DNA of 64,000 nucleotides from Pyxidicoccus sp. MSG2. GTDB taxonomy: Bacteria > Myxococcota > Myxococcia > Myxococcales > Myxococcaceae. This document shows, piece by piece, positions 56,709 to 64,000 of this stretch. Location of the stretch: NCBI RefSeq assembly GCF_026626705.1, contig NZ_JAPNKC010000001.1, forward strand, positions 186,001 through 250,000, given 5' to 3'. The position numbers were made by a program, and so were the translations under genes. Every line of letters begins with the position of its first letter. Position 1 is the stretch's first letter. The notes beneath the pieces were generated by a model. The model did not search any database. It was given only the letters and a program-made list of their open reading frames with translations, and was not told the DNA's origin.

Positions 56709-57907
56709 AGGTCCTTCCCGTCGGCCACGAGGGCGGCGCCCACGTGGTGGCGGATCTCCTCGACGCGGGCGTCCCAGCTCTCGTTGAATATCTTGTCCGC
56801 GCGCTCACGGTTCGGGCCGGGGCCTTCCGAAAGGCACTCGTCGACCTTGGCCACGAAGTCCTCGGTGTTCGAGGCAATCTTGCACAGGCCCACCTTGCGG
56901 ACCTCGGGCAGGTCCGTGGACACCACCGGCAGGCCCGAGGCCAGGTACTCGCGCACCTTCAGCGGATTGGCATTCAGCGTCAGCTCGCTGACCTTGAAGG
57001 GCATCAGCGCCACGTCGAAGGCCTTGCTGTAGCCCGGCAGGTCCGCGTACGGCTTGCGGCCCAGCATGTGGATGTTGGGCTCGGCGCGCAGCTTCGAGTC
57101 ATCGCAGTCCGGCGTCGTCTTGCCGATGATGACCACCGAGCCCTCCGGATGGGCGCGGGCGGTGGCGATGATGGCTTCCTGGTCCACCCAGTCCGCCACC
57201 AGGCCGAAGAAGCCGATGACGGGCTTGGGCAGGCTGGCGATGTCCGCCGGAATCTGCGTGGCGGGGTCACACGCCTTCACGAAGTGCGTGAAGTCCGTGC
57301 CGTGCCGCACCAGCACCGTGCGCGGGTTGATCTTCGACTTGTTCTCCCGCAGCCGCTCCGCGGAGGTGATGCAGATGTCGGCGCGGCGCAGCAGGCGATC
57401 TTCCAGCTCCGCGATGTGCTTGCCGTTGGTGTCCGCGAAGGCGGCGAACTCGTCCACGCAGTGGTAGACGACGAACTCCTCCCCCAGCGTGCCGGACACC
57501 GGCGCGGACGCCGGCAGGAAGCTCCAGGAGATGGGCTTCTTGAAGTTCAGCTGCTTCATCGCCCGCAGCACCTGGAGCCGCAAGAGGTGCCGGTTGGCAT
57601 TGCGCACCAGCTCCGAGCCGTAGAAGGGAATCGCCAGCGGCGACAGCACGAAGAGGTTGGGCTGCACCTCCTTGATGCCCTGGGTGAACTTCTCCAGCTT
57701 GCCGAGGATGCGCTTCGCATCGTGCGCGTTGGCGCGCGGCGCGCGGTTGCCGATGCTGTTCACCCAGAGGATGCGGTTCTCCCGGGAGAGAATCTTCATG
57801 ATGTGGACCTTGGACAGCGGGTCCCCATCCCAGTCATTGGAGAACACCACCAGGTCGCGCCCGCGCAGCGCCCGCCGCGACAGGTCCATGTCATCACTGC
57901 GCCGCAT
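56705..57907 (-). CDS. exoP: Glycosyltransferase ExoP-like (spore coat)
   Basis: The 400-residue glycosyltransferase is of GT-B type: VVYHCVDEFAAFADTNG in the N-half, IGFFGLVADWVDQEAI at the linker, then HMLGRKPYADLPGYSKAFD and NPLKVREYLASGLPVVST in the nucleotide-sugar-binding C-half. By gene order it matches ExoP (MXAN_3263) of M. xanthus, one of the enzymes needed for an intact spore-coat polysaccharide. It overlaps the exoO stop by 14 bases. It is the last gene of the operon. Confidence 0.75.
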   Translation of the reverse strand: MRRSDDMDLSRRALRGRDLVVFSNDWDGDPLSKVHIMKILSRENRILWVNSIGNRAPRANAHDAKRILGKLEKFTQGIKEVQPNLFVLSPLAIPFYGSELVRNANRHLLRLQVLRAMKQLNFKKPISWSFLPASAPVSGTLGEEFVVYHCVDEFAAFADTNGKHIAELEDRLLRRADICITSAERLRENKSKINPRTVLVRHGTDFTHFVKACDPATQIPADIASLPKPVIGFFGLVADWVDQEAIIATARAHPEGSVVIIGKTTPDCDDSKLRAEPNIHMLGRKPYADLPGYSKAFDVALMPFKVSELTLNANPLKVREYLASGLPVVSTDLPEVRKVGLCKIASNTEDFVAKVDECLSEGPGPNRERADKIFNESWDARVEEIRHHVGAALVADGKDL

Positions 57908-58976
57908 GTCTCGTCTCTCCTGTATCGAAGGCTTCGTCGTCTGACTTCTTGAAAGGAATTGTCCCGGTGTAGAGCGCGAGCAACTCGGGCCCCACGTCCA
58001 TCGTCGGCTGTATCGCCGGCCCCGCCGTCACGGCCTCGCGCACCGCGCGGGCCAGGTCCTGCGCATCCTCCGTGGCGAACACCCGGGTCCCCTCGGGACG
58101 GACGCACACGTCGCTGGCCACGCAGGGCACGCCCAGGGCCAGCGCCTCACGCACGGAGATGGAGTCCCCGTCGTGCGTGGTGGGCCGGAGGAAGGCATCA
58201 CTGCGGGCCATCAGTCCGAGCGCCGCCGAGTGCTCCAGTTCCCCCAGCACCTCGAGGTTTCCCGCCACGCCCGATTCACGCGCGTCGCGGATGAACTCCT
58301 CCGAATCCGTCCCCGGCCCGAAGAGGGCCAGACCCACGTCCGGGCGCTCCTTCGCGAGGAGCTTCAGCGCGCGGAACGCCAGTTTCCGCCCGTACACGGG
58401 CGAAGGGTGGTGCGCCATGGCCAGCAGCGGCTTGCGCCGGGCCCGCGCCGCCTCCACCACCGCGGGCACAGTGCCCGGCCTCACCTGCGAGGACAGGAAG
58501 GCCGGATGGACGACGACCTTCTCCTCCGGCACGCCGCACGCGACGATGGCGTCCTTCACCGCGTTGGACACCGCCACCACGCGCGCGTAGCCGGCCAGCG
58601 CCACGCGAGCGAAGTTGCGCCGGGCCCCGGACGCCGCCAGGTAGTCCGGCAGCAGCCCCGAGTGGAGGGTGATGATACGGGCCGACCGGAACCCGGGCAG
58701 CCCGCCTACCATACCCGCCAGAACCCAGGACTTCGGGTTGTTGCCGCTGGTGTGGACGTGCACCGTCCACCCCGAGGAGATGAACCCCGCCAGCCGCAGA
58801 GCGAAAGAAGCAGGACTGCGCGTCGGGATGACGTCCGGAGCCGGCCGGCCGCCCTTCCCGATGTCCAGCACCTTCGCTTCGACCCCGCAGCCGCGCAGGT
58901 AACCGTGTAGCTGTTGTACGTGGATGGCTACACCGCCGTACGGAGGCGGGTAGTCGCCGACCAGGAGCACCTTCAT
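57894..58976 (-). CDS. exoO: GT4-family glycosyltransferase ExoO-like
   Basis: This 360-residue GT4-type transferase begins MKVLLVGDYPPPYGGVAIHV and has FGPGTDSEEFIRDA, the motif EX7E region with VREALALGVPCVASD and the LRPTTHDGDSISVREAL stretch. It adds a sugar to the lipid-linked repeat at the cytoplasmic face of the inner membrane. By order it corresponds to ExoO (MXAN_3262). It lies 12 bp after exoN and overlaps exoP. Confidence 0.8.
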   Translation of the reverse strand: MKVLLVGDYPPPYGGVAIHVQQLHGYLRGCGVEAKVLDIGKGGRPAPDVIPTRSPASFALRLAGFISSGWTVHVHTSGNNPKSWVLAGMVGGLPGFRSARIITLHSGLLPDYLAASGARRNFARVALAGYARVVAVSNAVKDAIVACGVPEEKVVVHPAFLSSQVRPGTVPAVVEAARARRKPLLAMAHHPSPVYGRKLAFRALKLLAKERPDVGLALFGPGTDSEEFIRDARESGVAGNLEVLGELEHSAALGLMARSDAFLRPTTHDGDSISVREALALGVPCVASDVCVRPEGTRVFATEDAQDLARAVREAVTAGPAIQPTMDVGPELLALYTGTIPFKKSDDEAFDTGETRHAAQ

Positions 58977-58988
58977 GCGAGTCCTCTC

Positions 58989-59507
58989 CTACTGCCGCAT
59001 GGAGGCGGGTGGCGGCACCGCGGACAGCGGCGTGCGCTGGGGCAGGAGCCCCATTTCCCGCTGGTACGTGGTGAGTGGGTCCGGGTCCTGGCGAATCACC
59101 TTCGCCGGAACACCCGCCACCACCGTGCCCGAGGCCACGTCCTTCAGCACCACCGCGTTGGCGCCAATCACCGCGAAGTCGCCAATGCGGATGTTGCCGA
59201 GAATCTTCGCCCCGGCGCCGATGCGCACGTAGTCACCGATGACCGGCGCACCCTCGAGGCCCGAGCGCCCGCCGATGGTCACCTGCTGCGAGATGAGGCA
59301 GTTCTTCCCCACCTTCGCCGCCTTGTGGATGACCACGCCGATACCGCCGTAGCCGAGCTGCGTCCCTTCCCCGATCTCCGCATCCTCGGGGATGTACGAG
59401 CTGTGCAAATAGTAGATGGCCTTGCGAAGCACGGCCGGAAGCAGGGGCACGCCCCGCCTCTTCAGTCCGCGCGCGAGCCGGTACAACGTCATCGCGTCGA
59501 CACCCAT
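58989..59507 (-). CDS. exoN: Serine-acetyltransferase-like left-handed beta-helix enzyme ExoN-like
   Basis: The 172-residue product has hexapeptide repeats (IPEDAEIGEGTQLG, IGDYVRIGAGAKILG, IRIGDFAVIGANAVVLKDVA) forming a left-handed beta-helix, ending GVPAKVIRQDPDP. Family members acetylate Ser or sugars; in a glycan operon a sugar is likely. Start ATG 59507 has GGGAGG close upstream. By order it matches ExoN (MXAN_3261). Upstream in the 79-bp gap lies a 14-base motif shared with exoL. Confidence 0.78.
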   Translation of the reverse strand: MGVDAMTLYRLARGLKRRGVPLLPAVLRKAIYYLHSSYIPEDAEIGEGTQLGYGGIGVVIHKAAKVGKNCLISQQVTIGGRSGLEGAPVIGDYVRIGAGAKILGNIRIGDFAVIGANAVVLKDVASGTVVAGVPAKVIRQDPDPLTTYQREMGLLPQRTPLSAVPPPASMRQ

Positions 59508-59541
59508 CACGCCTCCCTGACCCCGATTGCCCGACGGCGAG

Positions 59542-59555
59542 GAAACTAGGTACCC
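59542..59555. repeat. Shared motif GAAACTAGGTACCC upstream of exoN
   Basis: GAAACTAGGTACCC lies 35 bases upstream of the exoN start. A copy with one difference (GAAACTAGGCACCC) lies at 62423-62436 upstream of exoL. It is a candidate regulatory site for the spore-coat operon. Confidence 0.4.
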
Positions 59556-59586
59556 AACCGTGGGGAGGGAAGTGCTCCCCACGCGT

Positions 59587-61121
59587 CTATTTCCCGACGC
59601 TCAGTCCCGCCCGGCGCGGCCGAAGCCCCGCCAGCAGGCTCAAGGGCCGCACGCCCGCCGCGTACAGCACGCCCAGGTAGCCCATGACGAAGAGCACCCC
59701 GGCCGACGCCAGCGGCAGCACGCGCCACACGAAGCCCTCCGGCAGGTGGCTGAAGGCCCCTTCCGCCGCGGCCCTGAGGACGAAGACACCCAGCGCCGCG
59801 GCCGCCGCGGACAGCGCGGCCTTGCCCAGCTCCCGCCAGGGGATGACGTCCACCACCCGCAGCTTGAGTTGCGGTGTCGACAGTGCGGCCGGCACCCGCG
59901 CCAGCAGCATCGCCTTGCCCACCACCTCCGCCACGGCCCACGAGCCGATGCCACCCATGAGGCCCAGGTGCTTCACGCCCAGCCACACCATGGGCACCGT
60001 CACCGCCGCCTTCACCGCGTACGAGGCAAAGATTGCGCGCGTCTGACCCCGGGCGCGCAGCGTGCCATCCATGGGCAGAATCGACAGCACCACGCCCAGC
60101 ACGCTCACCCGGAACACGGGCACCGCGGGCAGGAACTCTCGCCGAACATCGCCCCGACGAACTCGGGCGCCGCCGCGAAGAGGAACGCGGCGAAGGGCAG
60201 GAAGACATAGGCCAGCTTCCCCGCCGCCTCGCGGAACGCATTCACGCCCTCTTCCAGGCGCCCTTCCCGCTCCAGCTCGCCCAGTCGCACCATCAGCACC
60301 TCGCTGGTGGGCGTGTAGAGCAGGTCCACCACGGGCAACTGGAAGCAGCCCACCCGGTAGAGCGCGTACATCGCCGGCGCCACCGCGCCCGCCACCATGT
60401 ACAGGTGCGCGTTCTGCTGGGGAATCGCCAGCAGCATCGCCGCGCCGAAGGGTGCCGCGTACGCGAGCTGCTCGCGGAACAACGTCCGGTCCACCAGCGG
60501 CCCGGTGACACCGCGCAGCGACACCATCCACGTCGCCACGTAGCGCAGGCCCGCGAAGGCGGCGACGACGACCATCATCCAATAGAGGGACGCACCCAAT
60601 AGCGGCGGCACCACCATGACGGCCGCGCGCACCGCGTCGGACACCAGGTAGACGCCCGCGGACGCCTTGGTGCGCCCCTGCGCGGTGAGGGACACCTCCA
60701 GCGGGAAGCTGCCCAGCAGGAAGGCGGTATACGCGGCCAGCGGCAGCCGGTACTGCGCCAGCGCCGGGTTGGAGAACCAGCCCGCCACGTACCCCAGGCT
60801 CGCGTACACGCCCAGCGCGCCCACCAGGCCCGCCGCGGACATGAACAGCAGCGTCTGCCCCAGGTAGGGCCGCTTCGCCTCCGCGCGCGGCAGGAAGTAG
60901 TACAGGCTCTGCACCACGCCGAACGGCAGCACGTAGTAGAGCGTCGTGGCGATGAGGAACAGCTGGTAGTACGTGCCGTACTCGTCCAGGTGCAGCACCC
61001 GGGCGAGCACGAGCGGAATGGACAGCGTCAGCCCGGCGGTGAACAGCCGGGCCAACACGAGGGGGCCGGCGCGGCCGAGGAACGAGCCCCCGGACGCCGC
61101 CGGCTTGGGACTGCCGCTCAC
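59587..61121 (-). pseudogene. exoM: Wzx-type flippase ExoM-like, frameshifted
   Basis: Together the two frames give a flippase of about 511 residues with 12-14 hydrophobic helices (PLVLARLFTAGLTLSIPLVL onward), matching ExoM (MXAN_3260), the flippase for the spore-coat repeat unit. Start GTG 61121 overlaps the exoL stop. At about 60136 the frame breaks: GAGAGTTCCTG would read correctly as GAGAGGTTCCTG, so one G seems missing. The upper frame then runs to a stop after GESSCPRCPCSG, and the lower frame carries the last 180 residues. It may be an error or a true mutation that would block spore-coat formation. Confidence 0.78.
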
Positions 61122-62323
61122 GGAGCCTCCTTCACCGGCGACGTCGCCGCCTCCGGGATGATGATGTTGGCCGCAACCGCCGGGCTCACCCCGGACAACG
61201 AGTTGCCGAGGTGGTGCGGACGCTTGCCCGGCACCGGGTGGCTCATGCCGAGCACCCCGAAGCAGTCGTCGAACTGGCACGCGGTGAGCGACGGCGAGTA
61301 GTCCCCCGTCATGCCCAGGCTGAAGTTCTCCCAGAGCACCTTGCGCTTGAGGGTGAACGGGTCCCCACCGATGCGGTTGGGGAAGTCCTCCGTCGTCACG
61401 CCCGAGCGGAAGCCGTTGGACGACAGCACGCGGATGACCTCGTCCGAGTACCAGCCGTTGCAGTACGCGAAGTCGCGCACGGTGATGCCCACCTCGCGCT
61501 CAATCGTGCGCTTGGACTCCAGAATCTCGCGCTCCACCACCGCCTGCGGCTCCAGCGTGAGCACGGTGTGGCCGAGCGTGTGCGCGCCGAACTCGAAGCC
61601 GTCGCGCGCCATGCGGCGCACCTCGTCCCAGCCCATGACGTCGCCCTGCTCCGGCACCAGGTCCTTGCCGCCGCCGAGCTGCTGCTCCAGCGCGTCGATG
61701 ATGTCCGTGAGCACGCGCGTGGGGTACTCGCCGATGAAGTCGTCCAGCGCCGCGGACACCGTCTTCTGCCCGGAGAGGATGGGCCCGAGCAGCTCCAGCG
61801 ACGGCCCGGGCAGCGCGTCGTACAGCGGCCGGAAGCGGCGCTGCTGGACGCGGTGGAGCAGGTGGAAGAGCCGGTCGTGGTTGAAGCGCTTGTCCGTGCC
61901 GATGAACGCCGTCGGAAGGTAGGTGATGGCCGGCACGCCCATCTGCTTCAGGACGGGGTACGCGTACCGGTACACGTCGCGGTAGCCGTCATCGAAGGTG
62001 ACGACGCACAGGTCCTTCCTCGCGGTGCGCCGTCCGGCCATGACGTCCACCGCGTCACCGATGGAGGTCAGCTCGTAGCCCGCCGCGTTCGCCTCCTCCA
62101 GGTGCTTGCGGAACGTCTCCTGGGAGATGAGGAGCCCGGGGATGGAGCGCTGCAATTCCCCCGTGAAGTCGCTCACCACGCGGTGGTAGCTGACGATGAG
62201 GATGCGCCGCCCGCCGGACTGGACGCGGCGGTATGCCGCCATCGCCTTGCGCAATCCGCTGTAGTGCATCACTCCCGCCGCCGCCGCCTTGACTGCCCTG
62301 CGTACCACCTTGCCCGTCGCCAT
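61118..62323 (-). CDS. exoL: NodB-type polysaccharide deacetylase ExoL-like
   Basis: The 401-residue enzyme has the NodB motifs: TFDDGYRDVY (catalytic Asp and metal Asp), HTLGHTVL (metal His pair) and later barrel strands. It removes N-acetyl groups from the glycan or a precursor. By order it matches ExoL (MXAN_3259), required for an intact spore coat. Start ATG 62323 has GGAGG 5 bases upstream. It is the first gene of the operon, behind a sigma54-like promoter. Confidence 0.85.
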   Translation of the reverse strand: MATGKVVRRAVKAAAAGVMHYSGLRKAMAAYRRVQSGGRRILIVSYHRVVSDFTGELQRSIPGLLISQETFRKHLEEANAAGYELTSIGDAVDVMAGRRTARKDLCVVTFDDGYRDVYRYAYPVLKQMGVPAITYLPTAFIGTDKRFNHDRLFHLLHRVQQRRFRPLYDALPGPSLELLGPILSGQKTVSAALDDFIGEYPTRVLTDIIDALEQQLGGGKDLVPEQGDVMGWDEVRRMARDGFEFGAHTLGHTVLTLEPQAVVEREILESKRTIEREVGITVRDFAYCNGWYSDEVIRVLSSNGFRSGVTTEDFPNRIGGDPFTLKRKVLWENFSLGMTGDYSPSLTACQFDDCFGVLGMSHPVPGKRPHHLGNSLSGVSPAVAANIIIPEAATSPVKEAP

Positions 62324-62403
62324 CACGCCCTCCGCGCGGAGATGAAACCGCCCGCCCACCCGCCTCCTCCCTCACCCGGGAAGAGAACCCGGGGCCGCGC
62401 CAG

Positions 62404-62419
62404 TGCAGGGGGAGTGCCA
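62404..62419 (-). promoter_or_regulatory. Sigma54-like -24/-12 promoter of exoL
   Basis: On the minus strand TGGCACTCCCCCTGCA fits the -24/-12 pattern: GG and GC are exactly 10 bases apart, with TGGCAC perfect and CTGCA one off. It predicts a start about 69 bases before the exoL ATG. Developmental genes of M. xanthus are often driven by sigma54 and enhancer-binding proteins. Confidence 0.5.
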
Positions 62420-62422
62420 TGC

Positions 62423-62436
62423 GAAACTAGGCACCC
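62423..62436. repeat. Shared motif GAAACTAGGCACCC upstream of exoL
   Basis: This 14-base motif differs by one base from the copy at 59542-59555 before exoN. It is immediately upstream of the -24 box on the minus strand, a plausible regulator-binding position. Confidence 0.4.
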
Positions 62437-62651
62437 GTTCGGCCCCCGCAGAGGGGAAGCCCGGAAGCGCAGGGGAGCTGCCGGGCGGTGGACACGCCCT
62501 CCGGTGGAAACCGGACGGAGCGCACGGGCACCTCAGACCACATGCAGGGGAAAAGCTTTCCTGATCGGGTGGCCCGCTCCTCCACTGACCGGCCGTCCCT
62601 CCGGGTTTCACTGGAGGACATTTCCATTTCCGGATACGAACGGCGACGCCG

Positions 62652-63308
62652 ATGCCTTCCCCTTCCGCCCCCGCGCTCGCGCTGCACGACGTCAGCAAGC
62701 GCTATGGGCGCCGCTGGGCCCTGGCGCGTCTCACCTACGCGCTCCCCGCCGGCCGCTCTCTGTTGCTCACCGGACACAACGGCTCCGGGAAGACCACCCT
62801 GCTGCGCCTCCTGGCCACCGCGCTCAGCCCCACCGCGGGCCGCGTGGAAGTCCTGGGCCGCGACGCGGTGGTGGACCGGGAGGCCGTGCGCCGCGACGTG
62901 GCGCTCCTGTCCCACGCCAGCTTCCTCTACGAGGACCTCACCGCGCTGCAGAACCTCACCTTCCTCGCGCGGCTGCTCGGCATCCCCTCTCCGGAGGACG
63001 CCGCCAGCGCGCTGCTCACCCGCGTGGGCCTCACCCGCCGCTCGGACAGCCCGGTGCGCGGCTTCAGCGCCGGCATGCGCAAGCGGCTCGCCATTGCCCG
63101 GCTGCTCCTGAAGACCCCCTCCATCGCCCTGCTGGACGAGCCCTTCGGTGAGCTGGACCCGCAGGGCATCCGCGACATGGAGGGCATCATCGCGGAGCTG
63201 AAGGCCGGGGGCGTCACCGTCATCCTCGCCACCCACCTGGTCGAGCAGGGCATGTCCCTGTGCGAGGAGCGCCTCCACCTGCAGGACGGGCGGGCGGTGG
63301 CCGCATGA
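62652..63308 (+). CDS. ccmA: Haem exporter ATP-binding protein CcmA
   Basis: This ABC ATPase subunit of the CcmAB complex acts in cytochrome c maturation. Its 218 residues have Walker A GHNGSGKTTLL, signature GFSAGMRKRLAIARLLL and Walker B SIALLDEPFGELD. Gene order ccmA-ccmB identifies it better than sequence alone. It overlaps ccmB by 4 bases. The abundance of haem motifs nearby (13-haem cytochrome) fits a need for this pathway. Confidence 0.85.
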   Translation: MPSPSAPALALHDVSKRYGRRWALARLTYALPAGRSLLLTGHNGSGKTTLLRLLATALSPTAGRVEVLGRDAVVDREAVRRDVALLSHASFLYEDLTALQNLTFLARLLGIPSPEDAASALLTRVGLTRRSDSPVRGFSAGMRKRLAIARLLLKTPSIALLDEPFGELDPQGIRDMEGIIAELKAGGVTVILATHLVEQGMSLCEERLHLQDGRAVAA

Positions 63309-64000
63309 GCACCCCGCCCCGCCCGCGCCCCGTCGGCCTCATCCCCGCCACCCTGGCGCTCTTGCGCAAGGACCTGCTCATCGAGTGGCGCACCCGCGCG
63401 CGCCTCAACGCCATCATCTTCTTCGCGCTGGCCACGCTGCTGATGTTCTCCTTCGCGCTCGGGCCGGACACGAAGCTGCTGGAGAAGAACGCGGGCGGCT
63501 ACTACTGGCTGGCCATCCTCTTCGCCAGCGTGCTGTCCCTGGGCGAGTCCTTCCGCGTGGAGTCGGAGAACGCATGCCTGGATGGCGTGAGGCTCGCTCC
63601 CGCCGACGCGCGCGCCATCTTCCTCTCCAAGGCCCTGGGCAACACGCTGCTGCTCACGGCCCTGGGCGCCCTCATCTTCCCCGTCATGGTGGCCCTGTAC
63701 GGCGTCGGCGTCGCCACCAGCGTGGCGGACCTGGGCCTCATCCTGCTGCTCGGCTGTCTGGCCCTCAGCGCGCCGGGCACTGTCTACGCGGCGATTTCCA
63801 GCAACGCCCGTGCACGGGACGTGTTGCTGCCTCTGCTATTGTTCCCGCTCGTCATTCCGGCCCTCCTCTCCGCAGCCAAGGCGACGACCCTCGTCCTGCA
63901 GGGTGACCCCATGAATCAGCTAGGCTCATGGCTGGGGCTTTTGAGTGGATTCAATCTGATTTACTGGGGCGTAGGCTTCCTGCTGTTCCCGCGGATCATC
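63305..64000 (+). CDS. ccmB: Haem exporter membrane protein CcmB (3' truncated by window)
   Basis: The open frame runs from ATG 63305 to the right edge with no stop: 232 residues visible. An N-terminal RKDLLIEWRTRARLNAIIFF segment and several hydrophobic helices (LANNLLLTALGALIF-like LGNTLLLTALGALIFPVMVA and VLLPLLLFPLVIPALLSAAK) match CcmB. The full family length is about 220 residues, so it is almost complete. It is coupled to ccmA by an ATGA overlap. Confidence 0.85.
   Translation, partial: MSTPPRPRPVGLIPATLALLRKDLLIEWRTRARLNAIIFFALATLLMFSFALGPDTKLLEKNAGGYYWLAILFASVLSLGESFRVESENACLDGVRLAPADARAIFLSKALGNTLLLTALGALIFPVMVALYGVGVATSVADLGLILLLGCLALSAPGTVYAAISSNARARDVLLPLLLFPLVIPALLSAAKATTLVLQGDPMNQLGSWLGLLSGFNLIYWGVGFLLFPRII

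Larger units (their letters stand above)
62324..62651. other. Divergent intergenic region exoL/ccmA
   Basis: This 328-bp region separates the exo operon from ccmA, which are transcribed apart. It holds a minus-strand sigma54-like element and the shared 14-base motif. No further ORF of note or RNA gene was recognised. A ccmA promoter was not identified. Confidence 0.6.

Overview
The window looks like chromosome of a fruiting myxobacterium (Myxococcus, Corallococcus or Pyxidicoccus type). The support is very high GC with strong third-position GC bias, a run of lipoproteins and eukaryote-like signalling proteins, and a five-gene set matching in content and order the exoL-exoP spore-coat polysaccharide locus of Myxococcus xanthus. 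The genus is inferred from gene content, not from a search.

Region 1 (1-19.9 kb, all minus strand) is the merged str, S10, spc and alpha ribosomal cluster. Read in its own direction it runs rpsL, rpsG, fusA, tuf, rpsJ, rplD, rplW, rplB, rpsS, rplV, rpsC, rplP, rpmC, rpsQ, rplN, rplX, rplE, rpsN, rpsH, rplF, rplR, rpsE, rpmD, rplO, secY, adk, map, infA, rpmJ, rpsM, rpsK, rpsD. Good sigma70-type promoters lie before rpsL and infA. A strong intrinsic terminator separates rpsG from fusA, and two terminator-like hairpins lie between rplO and secY. rplC (L3) is absent from its usual place between rpsJ and rplD.

Region 2 (20-29.5 kb) holds rimI, a SurA-N-like periplasmic protein, a type I DnaJ, a HEAT protein, a GAF-kinase-receiver hybrid, argS and plsB. 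Region 3 (29.5-44 kb) holds a 13-haem cytochrome next to a frameshifted outer-membrane barrel gene and an Ig-like lipoprotein, then a CPBP protease, a membrane-anchored subtilase, a catalytically degenerate alpha/beta hydrolase, an RlmI-like methyltransferase, a HAD phosphatase and CorA. It ends with a hydrolase plus carboxymuconolactone-decarboxylase pair in which the second gene has an in-frame UGA at the redox position (CxxU), followed by a SECIS-like hairpin. This is the clearest unusual item in the window.

Region 4 (44-51.9 kb) has a two-gene operon of a Ro60-like TROVE/vWA protein and an ARPP-type protein, then an M19 dipeptidase, an atypical Ser/Thr kinase and several lipoproteins. Region 5 (51.9-56.7 kb) has thiS-thiG-thiE running into three membrane genes (DUF4129 and DUF4350 types). 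Region 6 (56.7-62.3 kb, minus) is the exoLMNOP operon for a Wzx/Wzy-type spore-coat glycan, with a frameshift in the flippase gene exoM and a sigma54-like promoter before exoL. Region 7 (62.6 kb to the edge) is ccmA and the start of ccmB for haem export.

Most long open frames on the opposite strand are GC-driven shadows and were left out. Two single-base disruptions (about 32159 and 60136) look alike and may be base-call errors.
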